From DAIPKP01 sp964539095 (GTDB taxonomy: Bacteria > Synergistota > Synergistia > Synergistales > Aminiphilaceae): 64,000 nt of DNA. This document shows positions 32,732-41,677 of the stretch, in pieces. The notes beneath the pieces were generated by a model. It ran no database searches, was not told the origin of the DNA, and saw only the letters and a program-made list of their open reading frames with translations. A program made the position numbers and the translations under genes. Location of the stretch: contig CAZIFL010000013.1 in assembly GCA_964539095.1 (NCBI GenBank), positions 6,566 to 70,565 of the forward strand, read 5' to 3'. The stretch's first letter is position 1; the number at the start of each line of letters is the position of its first letter.

Positions 32732-33679
32732 CTAAATATTCCCCGCGGTGGCTACCATGACGGCCTTGATGGTGTGGAGACGGTTCTCCGCTTCGTCGAA
32801 GACCATGGACTGGGTAGATTCAAAGACATCCTCGGTAACTTCGTTGCCCTTCACTGCGGGGAGGCAGTGAAGGAAGATGGTGTCTTTCCTGCCGGTGCTC
32901 TCCATGAGCTTAGCATTTACCTGGTAGTTCCCCAGAAGAGCCTTGCGCTCCGCAAGCTTATCTTCCTCTCCCATGGAGGCCCAGACATCGGTGTAGATGG
33001 CGCTGGCATTCTTTACGGCCTTGAAGGGATCGACCTCGAACTCAAGGATGGCTCCGGTGCCCTTGGCGATCTCCCGGCACTCGTCGATAAGCACCTTCTC
33101 GGGGAAGAGGCTCTCCGGGGCGGTGATAACGAAGTGCATCCCCACCTTGGCAGCGCCGATCATGAGCGAGTTCCCCATGTTGTTCCGGCCGTCTCCTGTG
33201 TAGACGAGCTTCACTTTACGAAGGTCTCCGAAGTTCTCCTGAAGGGTGAGGAAGTCCGCCAGGATCTGGGTGGGATGGTACATATCGGTAAGGCCGTTCC
33301 ACACGGGAACTCCGGCATACTTGGCGAGATTTTCTACGACCTTCTGGCTGAATCCCCGGAACTGAATGCCGTGGAACATGCGCCCCAGCACCCGAGCGGT
33401 GTCCTGCACATCTTCCTTATGGCCAAGCTGGATATCGTTCTTGCTGAGGTACTCGGGGTACCCGCCCTCGTCCACGCACGCTACGACAAAGGCACAGCGC
33501 GTTCTGGTAGAGGGTTTTTCAAAGATAAGAGCGATACTCTTTCCTTCGAGGCTGTTCCCCCGGATTCCCGCCCGTTTCTTGGCCTTGAGATCCGCGGAAA
33601 GATCGAGAAGATACCGAATCTCCTCGGGGGTAAAGTCCTTCAACGTTAAAAAGCTTCTTCCTTTCAGATTCTGAGGCAT
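32732..33679 (-). CDS. Ornithine carbamoyltransferase
   Basis: Interconverts ornithine plus carbamoyl phosphate with citrulline plus phosphate. FEKPSTRTRCAF near residue 52 binds carbamoyl phosphate, and FLHCLPA near 268 and the MSLGDD-like DVWASMGEE stretch bind ornithine. ATG 33679 gives 315 aa. The frame start at 33820 would overlap the deiminase gene. Neighbouring arginine deiminases indicate the catabolic (arcB) direction, though the sequence alone does not exclude the anabolic argF role. No carbamate kinase gene is in the window. Confidence 0.93.
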   Translation of the reverse strand: MPQNLKGRSFLTLKDFTPEEIRYLLDLSADLKAKKRAGIRGNSLEGKSIALIFEKPSTRTRCAFVVACVDEGGYPEYLSKNDIQLGHKEDVQDTARVLGRMFHGIQFRGFSQKVVENLAKYAGVPVWNGLTDMYHPTQILADFLTLQENFGDLRKVKLVYTGDGRNNMGNSLMIGAAKVGMHFVITAPESLFPEKVLIDECREIAKGTGAILEFEVDPFKAVKNASAIYTDVWASMGEEDKLAERKALLGNYQVNAKLMESTGRKDTIFLHCLPAVKGNEVTEDVFESTQSMVFDEAENRLHTIKAVMVATAGNI

Positions 33680-33783
33680 GACAATCCTTCCCTTCTTATC
33701 TTCATAAAATAGTCTGAAGCTACAGGTTCTACGAAAATCCGGGAAGATCTCCCTTCGGAGATCCTCCGGAGTAACCTCACTTT

Positions 33784-35022
33784 TTAGAGGGAATCCCTCA
33801 AGAGTGGATGGCTCATACATCGAGGGCCTCCACGCCCCCGACCGAGTTCTGCCCCTCGGATCTCATAGACTTTGATCCCCTGATCGCGCAGATGCTGGTT
33901 GGAAATCACGTTCCGGCGGTAGGTTACCACCACGCCGGGAGCGATGGAGAGGGTGTTGGTGCCGTCGTTCCACTGATCCCGGGCAGCCAGGACAGGGTCC
34001 CCGCCACCGGTTTCGATGAACCGGGGGGATTCGAGGTCGAGCACCTGCTGCAGGCTGGAATCGAGAGATTCATGCTCCTTGATGGAGAGGAGCTTGCCAT
34101 CCTCTTCGAAGAGAAGCTCCGCAACCCGAACACTCTTTCGGAGATCGGGATAGATGGTAAAGGCATCCCGATCCACCATGGTAAAGACCGTGTCAAGATG
34201 CATGGAGGCCCGGACTTTCGGAATATCCACCGCCAGCACCCGGCGAATCCCCGCCTTCTGGGCCAGCCGTCGCCCTACGATCTGTACCGTTCCTGCCCGG
34301 GTTCGTTCGCTCACCCCGATGGCCACCACATCATGCCGCAGTACCAGGAGATCCCCTCCCTCGATGGTGTAGGGATAGACATCCCGGGGCTCCGTGCCGT
34401 ATAGAATGTCAAGCCCCTTAAAGTAGGGGTGATGGGCGAAAATATACTTGGCGTAAAGAGGTTCTCTCTGGCGGGCGGGATAGTTCATGCAGCTTATGAC
34501 TACGCCGTTGTTGACGAAGGCAAAGGGATCGCGCTGAAAGTAGAGGTTTGGCAGGGGGCGGATGATAAAGTCATGATCGCCGATAACGCGCAGTACCAAA
34601 CTCTGACAGGTTTCAAAAAGCTCCCGAGCCTCTTTCTTGGTAATCCCTGAAATAAGGATAGATGCAAGTTTATCCGCCGGCACATCCTCCAGAGCATCCC
34701 GGAGGGAGCAGCAGAGGGGGATATCCAAAGCCTCCAGGGCAAGCACATCATCCAGCAGAGCCATGCGAACCGAAGCATCCCGCAGGATCTGCTCAAGGCA
34801 ACGCTCGAAGTATACCACTTCGGCACCGTAATCCCGAAGAAGCTCCGCAAAGGCGTCGTGCTCCTTCTGGGCCTCTTCCACCCAGAGTATATCGTCGAAG
34901 AGCAGATCATCCTTGTTGTCGATGGTAAGGCGCTCCAGCTCTCTCCCCGGACGATGCAACATTACCCGTCGCAATCGACCGATTTCGGAAGAAACAGAAA
35001 AATCCGAAGGTGCATAGGACAT
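33784..35022 (-). CDS. arcA: Arginine deiminase, copy 1
   Basis: Hydrolyses arginine to citrulline and ammonia, the first step of the ADI pathway. Key features are the C-terminal nucleophile Cys in GRGRGGPRCMSHPLLR, the RPLPNLYFQRDPF loop, EGGDLLVL, HLDTVF with the catalytic His, and ETGGGDP. I use ATG 35022 (M-S-Y-A-P-S-D), behind AAGGGG, giving 412 aa. It is a tandem paralogue of the gene at 35147-36367, about half identical by eye. A promoter candidate is at 35087-35116. Confidence 0.94.
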   Translation of the reverse strand: MSYAPSDFSVSSEIGRLRRVMLHRPGRELERLTIDNKDDLLFDDILWVEEAQKEHDAFAELLRDYGAEVVYFERCLEQILRDASVRMALLDDVLALEALDIPLCCSLRDALEDVPADKLASILISGITKKEARELFETCQSLVLRVIGDHDFIIRPLPNLYFQRDPFAFVNNGVVISCMNYPARQREPLYAKYIFAHHPYFKGLDILYGTEPRDVYPYTIEGGDLLVLRHDVVAIGVSERTRAGTVQIVGRRLAQKAGIRRVLAVDIPKVRASMHLDTVFTMVDRDAFTIYPDLRKSVRVAELLFEEDGKLLSIKEHESLDSSLQQVLDLESPRFIETGGGDPVLAARDQWNDGTNTLSIAPGVVVTYRRNVISNQHLRDQGIKVYEIRGAELGRGRGGPRCMSHPLLRDSL

Positions 35023-35086
35023 AGGAAAAACCCCTTTCCTTTGGCAGGGACGGCATACCCCTCCGCAACCCCATGATATCCGCTCC

Positions 35087-35116
35087 ATCATACCAAAGAG
35101 AGGGGGTACTCGACAA
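35087..35116 (-). promoter_or_regulatory. Promoter candidate of arginine deiminase copy 1
   Basis: On the minus strand TTGTCG (35116-35111), 18 bases and TATGAT (35092-35087) lie about 65 bases before the start codon in the 124-base gap between the two deiminase genes. It would let copy 1 and OTC be expressed apart from copy 2. Confidence 0.5.
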
Positions 35117-35146
35117 GAGCGAAATAAACCTCAGAGCCGTTTTGGT

Positions 35147-36367
35147 TCAGCAAATTCGCAGGAGAGGATTTGCCATGCAGCGAGGCCCCCCCCGCCCTCG
35201 GCCAAGCTCCTTACCGGAGATTTCGAGAACCTGAATCCCCCTCTCCCGGAGAGCCTCGTTGGAAGCGGTGTTGCGATTATAGGAGACTACCTTTCCCGGA
35301 GCAAGGGCAAGACAGTTTGTAGCATCGTTCCACTGCTCTCGCGAAGCCCTTACGGGATCGCCTCCGCCTGTCTCAATAACCCGAAGCTTTTCCAGCTTCA
35401 GAACTCTCCGAAGCGCCTCCTCGAGCCCGCTCTCTTCGTCTATGCGAAGAAGCCTTCCCCGAGGATCATAGGAGAGGAGAAAGACCCTGGGGCTTTCATA
35501 CATACCGGGATACATCACAAAGGTATCGCGGTCCACCATGGAGAAGACCGTATCAAGATGCGTGGTAGAACGGGTCTTGGGGACCTCCACCGCCATGACG
35601 GTAGTGATGCCTCCGTATTCTGCAAGACGCCCTCCAAGAATCTGGATCGCTGCGGGGGTAGTGCGTTCTCCTATCCCCATGGCCACAACCTCGGGGCTGA
35701 GAACAAGGATATCTCCTCCCTCCACGGTGTAGGAACAGGTATCTCCGGGCTCCCCACCCCAGAGCATCCGGACATCCTGGAAGAGATGGTGGTGCCTGAG
35801 AATGTATCGTGCATAGAGAGATTCCCGCTTACGAATTTCGTAGTGCATGGCACTCACTATCACCAGAGAGTTCACGAGAGTGTAGGGATCCCTCTGAAAG
35901 TAACAGTTAGGGAGAGGACGGATAACGAAATCATGATCCCCCATCATGTGGAGACAGGCGCTTCGGATATGGGGGGGTGAACCGGAAAAGATCTCTTTTT
36001 TGGTGATCCCCTCCAGAAGCACCCGGAGAAGCTCTCCCGGGGAGAGTTCAAAACAGTATCCCTGAAGATAGGAGGTGAGACGGCGATCCAGGGCTTCCAA
36101 AGCAAGCGTTTCTTCCAGAACCTCCCGCCGAACGATTTCGGAACGAAGGAGATCCTTCAGAAGCTCTTCGAAGAGAAACACCTCCACCCCCTCCTGGCGC
36201 AGCACCTGAAGGAATCCGTCGAAATCCTTCTGTGCCTCTTCGAGCCAGAGGATGTCATCAAAGAGAAAGTCGTCCTTGTTCTCAATGGTAAGGCGATCCA
36301 GCTCCTTTCCGGGTCGGTGCAAGACCGCCCGTTTCAGTTCACCGCATTCGCTTGATACAGAGAGCAT
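35147..36367 (-). CDS. Arginine deiminase, copy 2
   Basis: Full-length paralogue (406 aa) of the neighbouring arginine deiminase, with the same catalytic elements: RPLPNCYFQRDPY, EGGDILVL, HLDTVF, ETGGGDP and the nucleophile Cys in GRGRGGPRCMANPLL. It starts at ATG 36367 behind AAAGGAG. All active-site motifs are intact, so it should be functional. The divergence between the copies suggests an old duplication or separate acquisition, and perhaps different regulation or affinity. Confidence 0.92.
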   Translation of the reverse strand: MLSVSSECGELKRAVLHRPGKELDRLTIENKDDFLFDDILWLEEAQKDFDGFLQVLRQEGVEVFLFEELLKDLLRSEIVRREVLEETLALEALDRRLTSYLQGYCFELSPGELLRVLLEGITKKEIFSGSPPHIRSACLHMMGDHDFVIRPLPNCYFQRDPYTLVNSLVIVSAMHYEIRKRESLYARYILRHHHLFQDVRMLWGGEPGDTCSYTVEGGDILVLSPEVVAMGIGERTTPAAIQILGGRLAEYGGITTVMAVEVPKTRSTTHLDTVFSMVDRDTFVMYPGMYESPRVFLLSYDPRGRLLRIDEESGLEEALRRVLKLEKLRVIETGGGDPVRASREQWNDATNCLALAPGKVVSYNRNTASNEALRERGIQVLEISGKELGRGRGGPRCMANPLLRIC

Positions 36368-36445
36368 GACATAACTCCTTTCGGTTTTCTCGCCACAGAA
36401 ACGGTCCGGAGCATCCCGAGGAAAAGAGGACGTTGTTCCAAATAC

Positions 36446-37297
36446 TCAGGAAAGCCCCAGAAGAGCCTTCACAAAGGGAGGAAGCTCAAAGGAAAGCTCG
36501 TGAATTTTTTTTGAATAGTACCTGGTTTCTTTGGCAACTTCCCGCAGAGGCTTCCGGGGATCCTGCTTTTTGGATCCTATCATATAGGTCCACATCCCCG
36601 TAGGATAGGTGGGCATGGCTCCCCAGGCGACATAGACCCTGGGAAAAACCGAGGACATCTCTTTGTGCGTATCCCGCAGAAGATCCTCCTCCGCAAAGGG
36701 GGATTCCGTCTGGGCCACCATCATGCCGTCTTCCCGAAGAGCCTGCAGAACATCCCGGTAGAAGGGGGCCTGGAAGAGTCCCGCCGCAAAATCTACGGGA
36801 TCCGTGCTATCCACCACGATGACGTCAAAATAATTTTCCCGCTCCTTCATAAATACCAGAGCATCCTGATGGAGCACCGTTACCCGGGGATCCCCCAGGC
36901 CGGAGCTGACGGAGGGGAAGAAGTCGCGAGAGGCCCGGGTGACTTCTTCGTCGATATCCACCAGGAAGATTTCTTTGGGAAGCTGGTGCTTTACGATCTC
37001 CCGCACGATTCCTCCATCGCCTCCCCCCACCACGAGAACCCGTTCAGGATTCGGATGGGAGCAGAGCAGAAGATGGGCCATCATCTCGTGATAGGTGAAT
37101 TCATCCCGATCGGTGATCTGGATGGCTCCGTCCAGCACGAGAAAACGACCATACTCCAGGCTTTCTGCCACCATAAGGCTCTGATAGGGAGTCTCCATAT
37201 TGCGAAGAATCCCCGTTATCTTCAAGCTCAGATTCATGTTGGGAGTCTGTTTTTCCGTAAACCACACCTCGTTAAGCCGCTTTGGAAATACTTTCAT
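36446..37297 (-). CDS. speE: Spermidine synthase (polyamine aminopropyltransferase)
   Basis: Transfers an aminopropyl group from decarboxylated SAM to putrescine. The motifs VLVVGGGDGGIVREIVKH near 90, FLVDIDEEV near 115 and VIVVDSTDPV near 160 are classical. The 283-aa length is standard. ATG 37297 follows AGGAGG. It starts 16 bases after a terminator-like hairpin behind ispG, so its expression must depend on read-through or a hidden promoter. It lies next to the arginine genes, whose ornithine could feed putrescine. No speD or speA is in the window. Confidence 0.93.
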   Translation of the reverse strand: MKVFPKRLNEVWFTEKQTPNMNLSLKITGILRNMETPYQSLMVAESLEYGRFLVLDGAIQITDRDEFTYHEMMAHLLLCSHPNPERVLVVGGGDGGIVREIVKHQLPKEIFLVDIDEEVTRASRDFFPSVSSGLGDPRVTVLHQDALVFMKERENYFDVIVVDSTDPVDFAAGLFQAPFYRDVLQALREDGMMVAQTESPFAEEDLLRDTHKEMSSVFPRVYVAWGAMPTYPTGMWTYMIGSKKQDPRKPLREVAKETRYYSKKIHELSFELPPFVKALLGLS

Positions 37298-37312
37298 GAG
37301 TAGTGCCTCCTG

Positions 37313-37344
37313 AAAAAAATGTCACCCTTCAGTACGCAGAAGGG
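37313..37344 (-). terminator. Terminator-like hairpin between ispG and speE
   Basis: On the minus strand CCCTTC (37344-37339) pairs with GAAGGG (37330-37325), followed by TGACA and seven T (37319-37313). The T tract runs straight into the speE ribosome binding site, so it could be an intrinsic terminator or an attenuator controlling speE. Confidence 0.65.
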
Positions 37345-37349
37345 CATTG

Positions 37350-38411
37350 TTAGTTTTTCTTCTGAACCTTCGCTTCTCCCGCCATTTTGCGCAGTTCCAG
37401 AGCAATATCCCGGGGGCTCTGCCCCTCCATACGCCCCTGTTGCACACCATGAGCAAAAAAGACCGCCCCCGAAGGGGTTCCCGCCACTCCCAGATCTGCT
37501 TGGGAGGCTTCCCGGGGGCCGTTCACTTCGCACCCCATGACAGCAATTTCGAGATCCTCCGGAAGATCTTTCAGAAGGGGTTCAAGATCCTGCACCACCT
37601 GAAAGACATCGATCTTACGTCTGCCACAGGTGGGGCAGGAGATGAGAGAGGGTCCCCGTCGGCGAAGATCAAGGGCACGGAGCACCGCATACCCCACCCG
37701 AACTTCCTCGGGGGATGGCCCCGTAAGGCTTACTCGCAGGGTATCCCCAATCCCTCGGGAGAGAAGAAGCCCAAGGCCGCAGGCGCTCTTCACGATCCCC
37801 CGGGTGCCGGAGCCCGCCTCGGTGATACCGATGTGCAGGGGGTAGGGATAGCGACTTGCAAGAATTTCGTTGGCCCGGAGGGTTTGGTTAATGTTTGTGG
37901 CCTTGGCGGAGAGGATGATGTCCTCAAACTCCTGGGCCCGGAGAATCTCAAGCTGCTCCTCCACCGCCCCCACCAGCGCCATGCCGGAATCTCCCGAGGC
38001 TTTTTCGAGCTGCTCTCTGTTGAGAGATCCTCCGTTGGCACCTATGCGGATCACCGCCCCCCGATCCCGAGCCTCGCAGACGATCCGGCCTATCCCCTTG
38101 CGCATGTTCCCGGGGTTGATGCGGATGGCGGGGCAACCCCTCCGGAGAGCCTCCACGGCAAGATCTCCATCGAAATGGATATCCCCCATGAGAGGTACCG
38201 GAGAGTGCTTCAGAAGCTCCTCAAGGGCAGGTGCGTGCTCTCGGGCGGGAAAGGCCACCCGGATAAGCTCGCACCCCTCGGAAGCGAGGCTTTCCACTTC
38301 TTCTACGCAAGCATGCAAGTCTCCCAGAGAGGATGTGAGCATACTCTCCACACGCACCGGGGCATCCCCCCCGATGGAGAGTGTCCCTATACGGACAGTT
38401 CGGGAACTCAT
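37350..38411 (-). CDS. ispG: 4-hydroxy-3-methylbut-2-enyl-diphosphate synthase
   Basis: Iron-sulfur enzyme of the MEP pathway that reduces methylerythritol cyclodiphosphate. The 4Fe-4S ligands are visible as SCPTCGR near 262 and AVMGCEVNGPRE near 300. The N-terminal TIM barrel contains VRVESMLTS, MGDIHFDGDLA and IRINPGN. The 353-aa length is usual. It lies 149 bases behind rseP with a terminator-like structure and an 18-bp palindrome in that gap, so it may have its own promoter. Confidence 0.95.
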   Translation of the reverse strand: MSSRTVRIGTLSIGGDAPVRVESMLTSSLGDLHACVEEVESLASEGCELIRVAFPAREHAPALEELLKHSPVPLMGDIHFDGDLAVEALRRGCPAIRINPGNMRKGIGRIVCEARDRGAVIRIGANGGSLNREQLEKASGDSGMALVGAVEEQLEILRAQEFEDIILSAKATNINQTLRANEILASRYPYPLHIGITEAGSGTRGIVKSACGLGLLLSRGIGDTLRVSLTGPSPEEVRVGYAVLRALDLRRRGPSLISCPTCGRRKIDVFQVVQDLEPLLKDLPEDLEIAVMGCEVNGPREASQADLGVAGTPSGAVFFAHGVQQGRMEGQSPRDIALELRKMAGEAKVQKKN

Positions 38412-38438
38412 AATCCCTCACCTCCTTGATTTTCTTCC

Positions 38439-38456
38439 GTTCCCTTTAAAGGGAAC
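38439..38456. promoter_or_regulatory. Perfect 18-bp palindrome upstream of ispG
   Basis: GTTCCCTTTAAAGGGAAC reads the same on both strands. It begins 28 bases upstream of the ispG ATG, just behind a TAGAAT (-10-like) on the minus strand. It could be a repressor operator or fold into a leader hairpin. Its perfect symmetry is beyond what chance would easily give in a 150-base gap. Confidence 0.6.
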
Positions 38457-38474
38457 CGAGGATATTCTAACACC

Positions 38475-38521
38475 AAAAAAAGAACCGCCGCCCTTTCCCT
38501 GAGGAAAAAGCGGAAGTTCGG
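38475..38521 (-). terminator. Terminator-like structure behind rseP
   Basis: On the minus strand a bulged stem formed by CCGAACTTCCGC and GCGGCGGTTC, with a small inner stem TCC/GGA, is followed by seven T. It lies 40 bases behind the rseP stop and ahead of ispG. Confidence 0.6.
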
Positions 38522-38559
38522 ATCGGTTCAGAGCTTCTTCCGGCAAAAAAACGTCCTTA

Positions 38560-39597
38560 TCAGGAGAAGATCCGGAGAAGATCCTTCCAGGTAACCAGGA
38601 AAATGAGCGCCAGAAGAAGGGCAAACCCCGTGAGGTGGATATAGTGCTCGTATTTAAGGGGTATCTTTCGTCGAAAGAGCATCTCCCCTATGACGAAGAC
38701 CAGGCGCCCTCCGTCGAGAGCAGGAAAGGGGAGAAGATTAAGGATTCCGAGATGCAGGTTGATCACCGCCAGAAAGGAGAGGAAGGACCATAAACCCCGG
38801 CGGGCGGCTTCCCCCGCCATGGAGGCGATTCCTACCGGCCCGGTGACGGAGTCTCGGGCAGCTTCGTCGTAGAAGAGAGCGAGAATCCCCCCGAGAATCC
38901 CCTTCGTCATCTGCCCTATATACTGCACCGAATTGCCGAGAGCTGCCCCAAAGGAGTAGCGCACCCAGCCGGGACGAACCCCAAAGAGGGGGTACCCTGT
39001 TTCGGCATCTTTCTTGAGATGCACCGTCACCGTGAGGATCTCCCCCCCACGGTCTATCCGGACCTCTACAGGCTCCTCGGTTCCCTGGGAGCGAAACTCC
39101 CGAGCCATCTCCTCCCAGGTGCTAACGGTAACGTCCCCCACAGAGAGGATGCGATCTCCTTCACGAATCCCCGCCTCCTGAGCAGGATATCCCTCGATGA
39201 GTCCCCCGATACGAGGGGTCGAGAGATCGAGCACACCGTGTCCCATGAGGAGAAAGACCGTCAGGATGATGGCGAGAAGGATATTCACCGCTGCTCCATT
39301 CAGGAGGATGAAGAAGCGCTGCCATGCGGGCTTATCGCAAAAGCCCCTCCCCTCCTGGTAGGGCTCTTCAATTTCGGGATCCTTGCCCTCCATCCCCGCC
39401 AGACGCACAAACCCCCCGATGGGGAAGATCCGGAGGGACCACTCCGTGAGAACCCCCTGGTGCTTCCATATCCGGGGCCCCATGCCGAAGGAAAATTCAA
39501 AGACCTGTACCCCGAAGAACCGGGCGGTAATAAAATGCCCCCATTCATGGGCAATGACGCAGACTCCAAGAACCACCACAAAAGCTAGTAGAGACAA
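38560..39597 (-). CDS. rseP: RIP metalloprotease RseP (site-2 protease)
   Basis: Intramembrane zinc protease that cleaves membrane proteins such as anti-sigma factors. HEWGH at residues 17-21 is the zinc site, a single PDZ domain lies at about 125-205, and LLPFPALDGGR near 292 provides the third zinc ligand. Four membrane segments are apparent. It is 345 aa. The start is TTG 39597, eight bases after AAGGAG. Its position between dxr and ispG is conserved in many bacteria. Confidence 0.94.
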   Translation of the reverse strand: MSLLAFVVVLGVCVIAHEWGHFITARFFGVQVFEFSFGMGPRIWKHQGVLTEWSLRIFPIGGFVRLAGMEGKDPEIEEPYQEGRGFCDKPAWQRFFILLNGAAVNILLAIILTVFLLMGHGVLDLSTPRIGGLIEGYPAQEAGIREGDRILSVGDVTVSTWEEMAREFRSQGTEEPVEVRIDRGGEILTVTVHLKKDAETGYPLFGVRPGWVRYSFGAALGNSVQYIGQMTKGILGGILALFYDEAARDSVTGPVGIASMAGEAARRGLWSFLSFLAVINLHLGILNLLPFPALDGGRLVFVIGEMLFRRKIPLKYEHYIHLTGFALLLALIFLVTWKDLLRIFS

Positions 39598-39638
39598 TTT
39601 CTCAACTCCTTATAGAGATAAACGTTCTTTGCCAAAAC

Positions 39639-40823
39639 TTATCGAATTGCAGCGCATACTTCCCGGGCCGCATCTCTTCCCCGGCTGACAAGGGCGAGGG
39701 CCTCTTCCAGAGATCCGGGAGCCTCTCCGCTGTATGCCTCAAGCACCCTCTCAAGTACCCGGGGGATATCGAGAAAGGCTATTTTTTCCTCAAGAAAAGC
39801 CTCCACCGCCACCTCGTCCGCACCCACCAGAAGAGCGGGGTAAGCTCCCCCGCGCCTCCCCGCCTCATAGGCCAGGGGGAGGCAGGGGAAACGCTCCGGG
39901 TCGGGGTGGAAAAACTCAAGATCCCCCGGAAGAGCCTCGGCCTGAAGAGAGGGTTCCGCCTGAAGAAAGGGGATCCGCTCGGGCCATGCCAACGCCACCG
40001 CTGCGGGGATACGCATATCAGGGGAGGAGGCGAGATATTTGGAACAGCCATCGTGAAAGTGCACAATGCCGTGTACTCTTGAGGTGGGATGAATCCAGGC
40101 GTGAATCTTTTCCAGAGGAATACGGAAAAGCTGGCTCGCCTCAAGCACTTCGAACCCCTTGTTCATCAGGGTGGCGCTATCCAGAGAGATCTTTTTCCCC
40201 ATGTTCCACACGGGGTGCCGCAGCGCTTCGGCCCCCCGAACGGAACGAAGCTCTTCGAGAGAAGCCTTTCGAAAGGGGCCTCCGGAAGCGGTAAGCACAA
40301 CTCCGCGCACCGAAGCGGGGTCCTCCCCCTTCAGGCACTGCCAGAGGGCGTTATGCTCGCTGTCGAGAGGGCGGAGAGCTTCAAGATCTTTCACGAAAGG
40401 CATAATCCAGGGCCCCCCCACGATGATACTCTCCTTGTTCGCCAGAGAGACAGTCTTGCCGCGTTCCAGAGCGCGTTTCAGTGCGGGAATGGCACGAGTC
40501 CCCGAAGATGCGAAGACAAGATGCTCCACATCGGGATCATCCACAAGGGAGAGCAGAGGGTCCTCCCCGGAGATAATTTCCGTGGGCAACCCCTTAAGGT
40601 TCCCCCTCAGAAGACGCCGCCCATCCTCATTCCAGAGGGTGGCATACCGAGGGGAAAATTCCCTGCAGAGCTTCTCCAGAGAATGAGGATTACTCCCCCC
40701 CGCCAGAGAGTGCACCCGGAACCGTTCGGGGAAGTGCCGAATCACCCCGAGCACCGAACTCCCCACGCTCCCCGAGGCACCGATAAGACCAATCCGCTCC
40801 GGCTCCCGGGAGATCATCGCCAT
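39639..40823 (-). CDS. dxr: 1-deoxy-D-xylulose-5-phosphate reductoisomerase
   Basis: Second enzyme of the MEP pathway, NADPH-dependent. The nucleotide site IGLIGASGSVGSSVLGVI near 11, ANKESIIVGG near 130, PLDSEHNALWQCL near 150 and NMGKKISLDSATLMNKGFEV near 207 are signature blocks including the metal-binding Asp and Glu. The 394-aa length is standard. It overlaps cdsA by ten bases. Confidence 0.96.
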   Translation of the reverse strand: MAMISREPERIGLIGASGSVGSSVLGVIRHFPERFRVHSLAGGSNPHSLEKLCREFSPRYATLWNEDGRRLLRGNLKGLPTEIISGEDPLLSLVDDPDVEHLVFASSGTRAIPALKRALERGKTVSLANKESIIVGGPWIMPFVKDLEALRPLDSEHNALWQCLKGEDPASVRGVVLTASGGPFRKASLEELRSVRGAEALRHPVWNMGKKISLDSATLMNKGFEVLEASQLFRIPLEKIHAWIHPTSRVHGIVHFHDGCSKYLASSPDMRIPAAVALAWPERIPFLQAEPSLQAEALPGDLEFFHPDPERFPCLPLAYEAGRRGGAYPALLVGADEVAVEAFLEEKIAFLDIPRVLERVLEAYSGEAPGSLEEALALVSRGRDAAREVCAAIR

Positions 40824-41677
40824 ACTACCCCGAAGAGGAGATAGATCATAACAGAACTCATGAGAAGGCTGTCGAAACGGTCGAGAAAACCTCCGTGCCC
40901 CGGAATGAGAAAGCCGCTATCCTTGATCTGCGCCTCACGTTTGAGCATGGACTCCACCAGATCCCCCATCTGGCCGAAGGTACCGCAGATCAGCCCCACC
41001 ACAAGGATGGGAAAGGGGGGGAGGGCGAGAGCAAAAGCCAGAAGCGATGCCACCAGAAGAGCCCCGAGAAGCCCCCCCACAAAGCCCTCCACGGACTTTT
41101 TAGGGCTCACATTGCTGCAGAAAGGGCGCTTCCCCCACCAGGTTCCCACGAAGTAGGCAAAAACATCGCAAGCCCATGTGGAGAGAAGCAACGTGAGCAC
41201 CAGCACCAGCCCCCAGGGCTGGGCACGCATCTCCACCAGAAGCCCCCAGGGGATAACGCAGTAGAAAAGCCCCGAGAGCACCCCCCCCACGTTGGCAAAG
41301 GCGTTGCTCTTCTGCGTTATCTGACGCCGCAGAACCTCTATGGTAAAGAGGCAGAAGACGATCATGGTAAAGAGAAGGAGATATTGGGATACGGGGCTCT
41401 GAAAGGCAAGAAGTACGAAGAAAAGAAGCGCTCCGAGAAATCCTATACCCTTGGAGAGGTGGGCCCTGCTCTCAAAAATTTTGTAGTACTCCAAAACGCA
41501 GAAGAAGGAGAAGAGAAAGCAGAGCCCCAGCCACCAGATTCCTCCGAGCCAGAGACTGCACAGCATGGGAACCACCACGAAGAGTGCCCCCCACGAACGT
41601 TTCCAGAGCTGCGGAAGAAACCCCTTTCCGGAAGATTTCGGGGGGGATTCAATGAGTACCTGTTTCTGTTCTGCCAT
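40814..41677 (-). CDS. cdsA: Phosphatidate cytidylyltransferase
   Basis: Integral membrane enzyme that forms CDP-diacylglycerol, the branch point of phospholipid synthesis. About eight hydrophobic segments and the C-terminal signature (SPKKSVEGFVGGLLGA ... KDSGFLIPGHGGFLDRFDSLL) are present. I take ATG 41677 (M-A-E-Q-K-Q), giving 287 aa. The longer frame to 41878 is uppS read in another frame. It overlaps the uppS 3' end by 29 bases. uppS-cdsA-dxr-rseP is a classical order. Confidence 0.93.
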   Translation of the reverse strand: MAEQKQVLIESPPKSSGKGFLPQLWKRSWGALFVVVPMLCSLWLGGIWWLGLCFLFSFFCVLEYYKIFESRAHLSKGIGFLGALLFFVLLAFQSPVSQYLLLFTMIVFCLFTIEVLRRQITQKSNAFANVGGVLSGLFYCVIPWGLLVEMRAQPWGLVLVLTLLLSTWACDVFAYFVGTWWGKRPFCSNVSPKKSVEGFVGGLLGALLVASLLAFALALPPFPILVVGLICGTFGQMGDLVESMLKREAQIKDSGFLIPGHGGFLDRFDSLLMSSVMIYLLFGVVWR

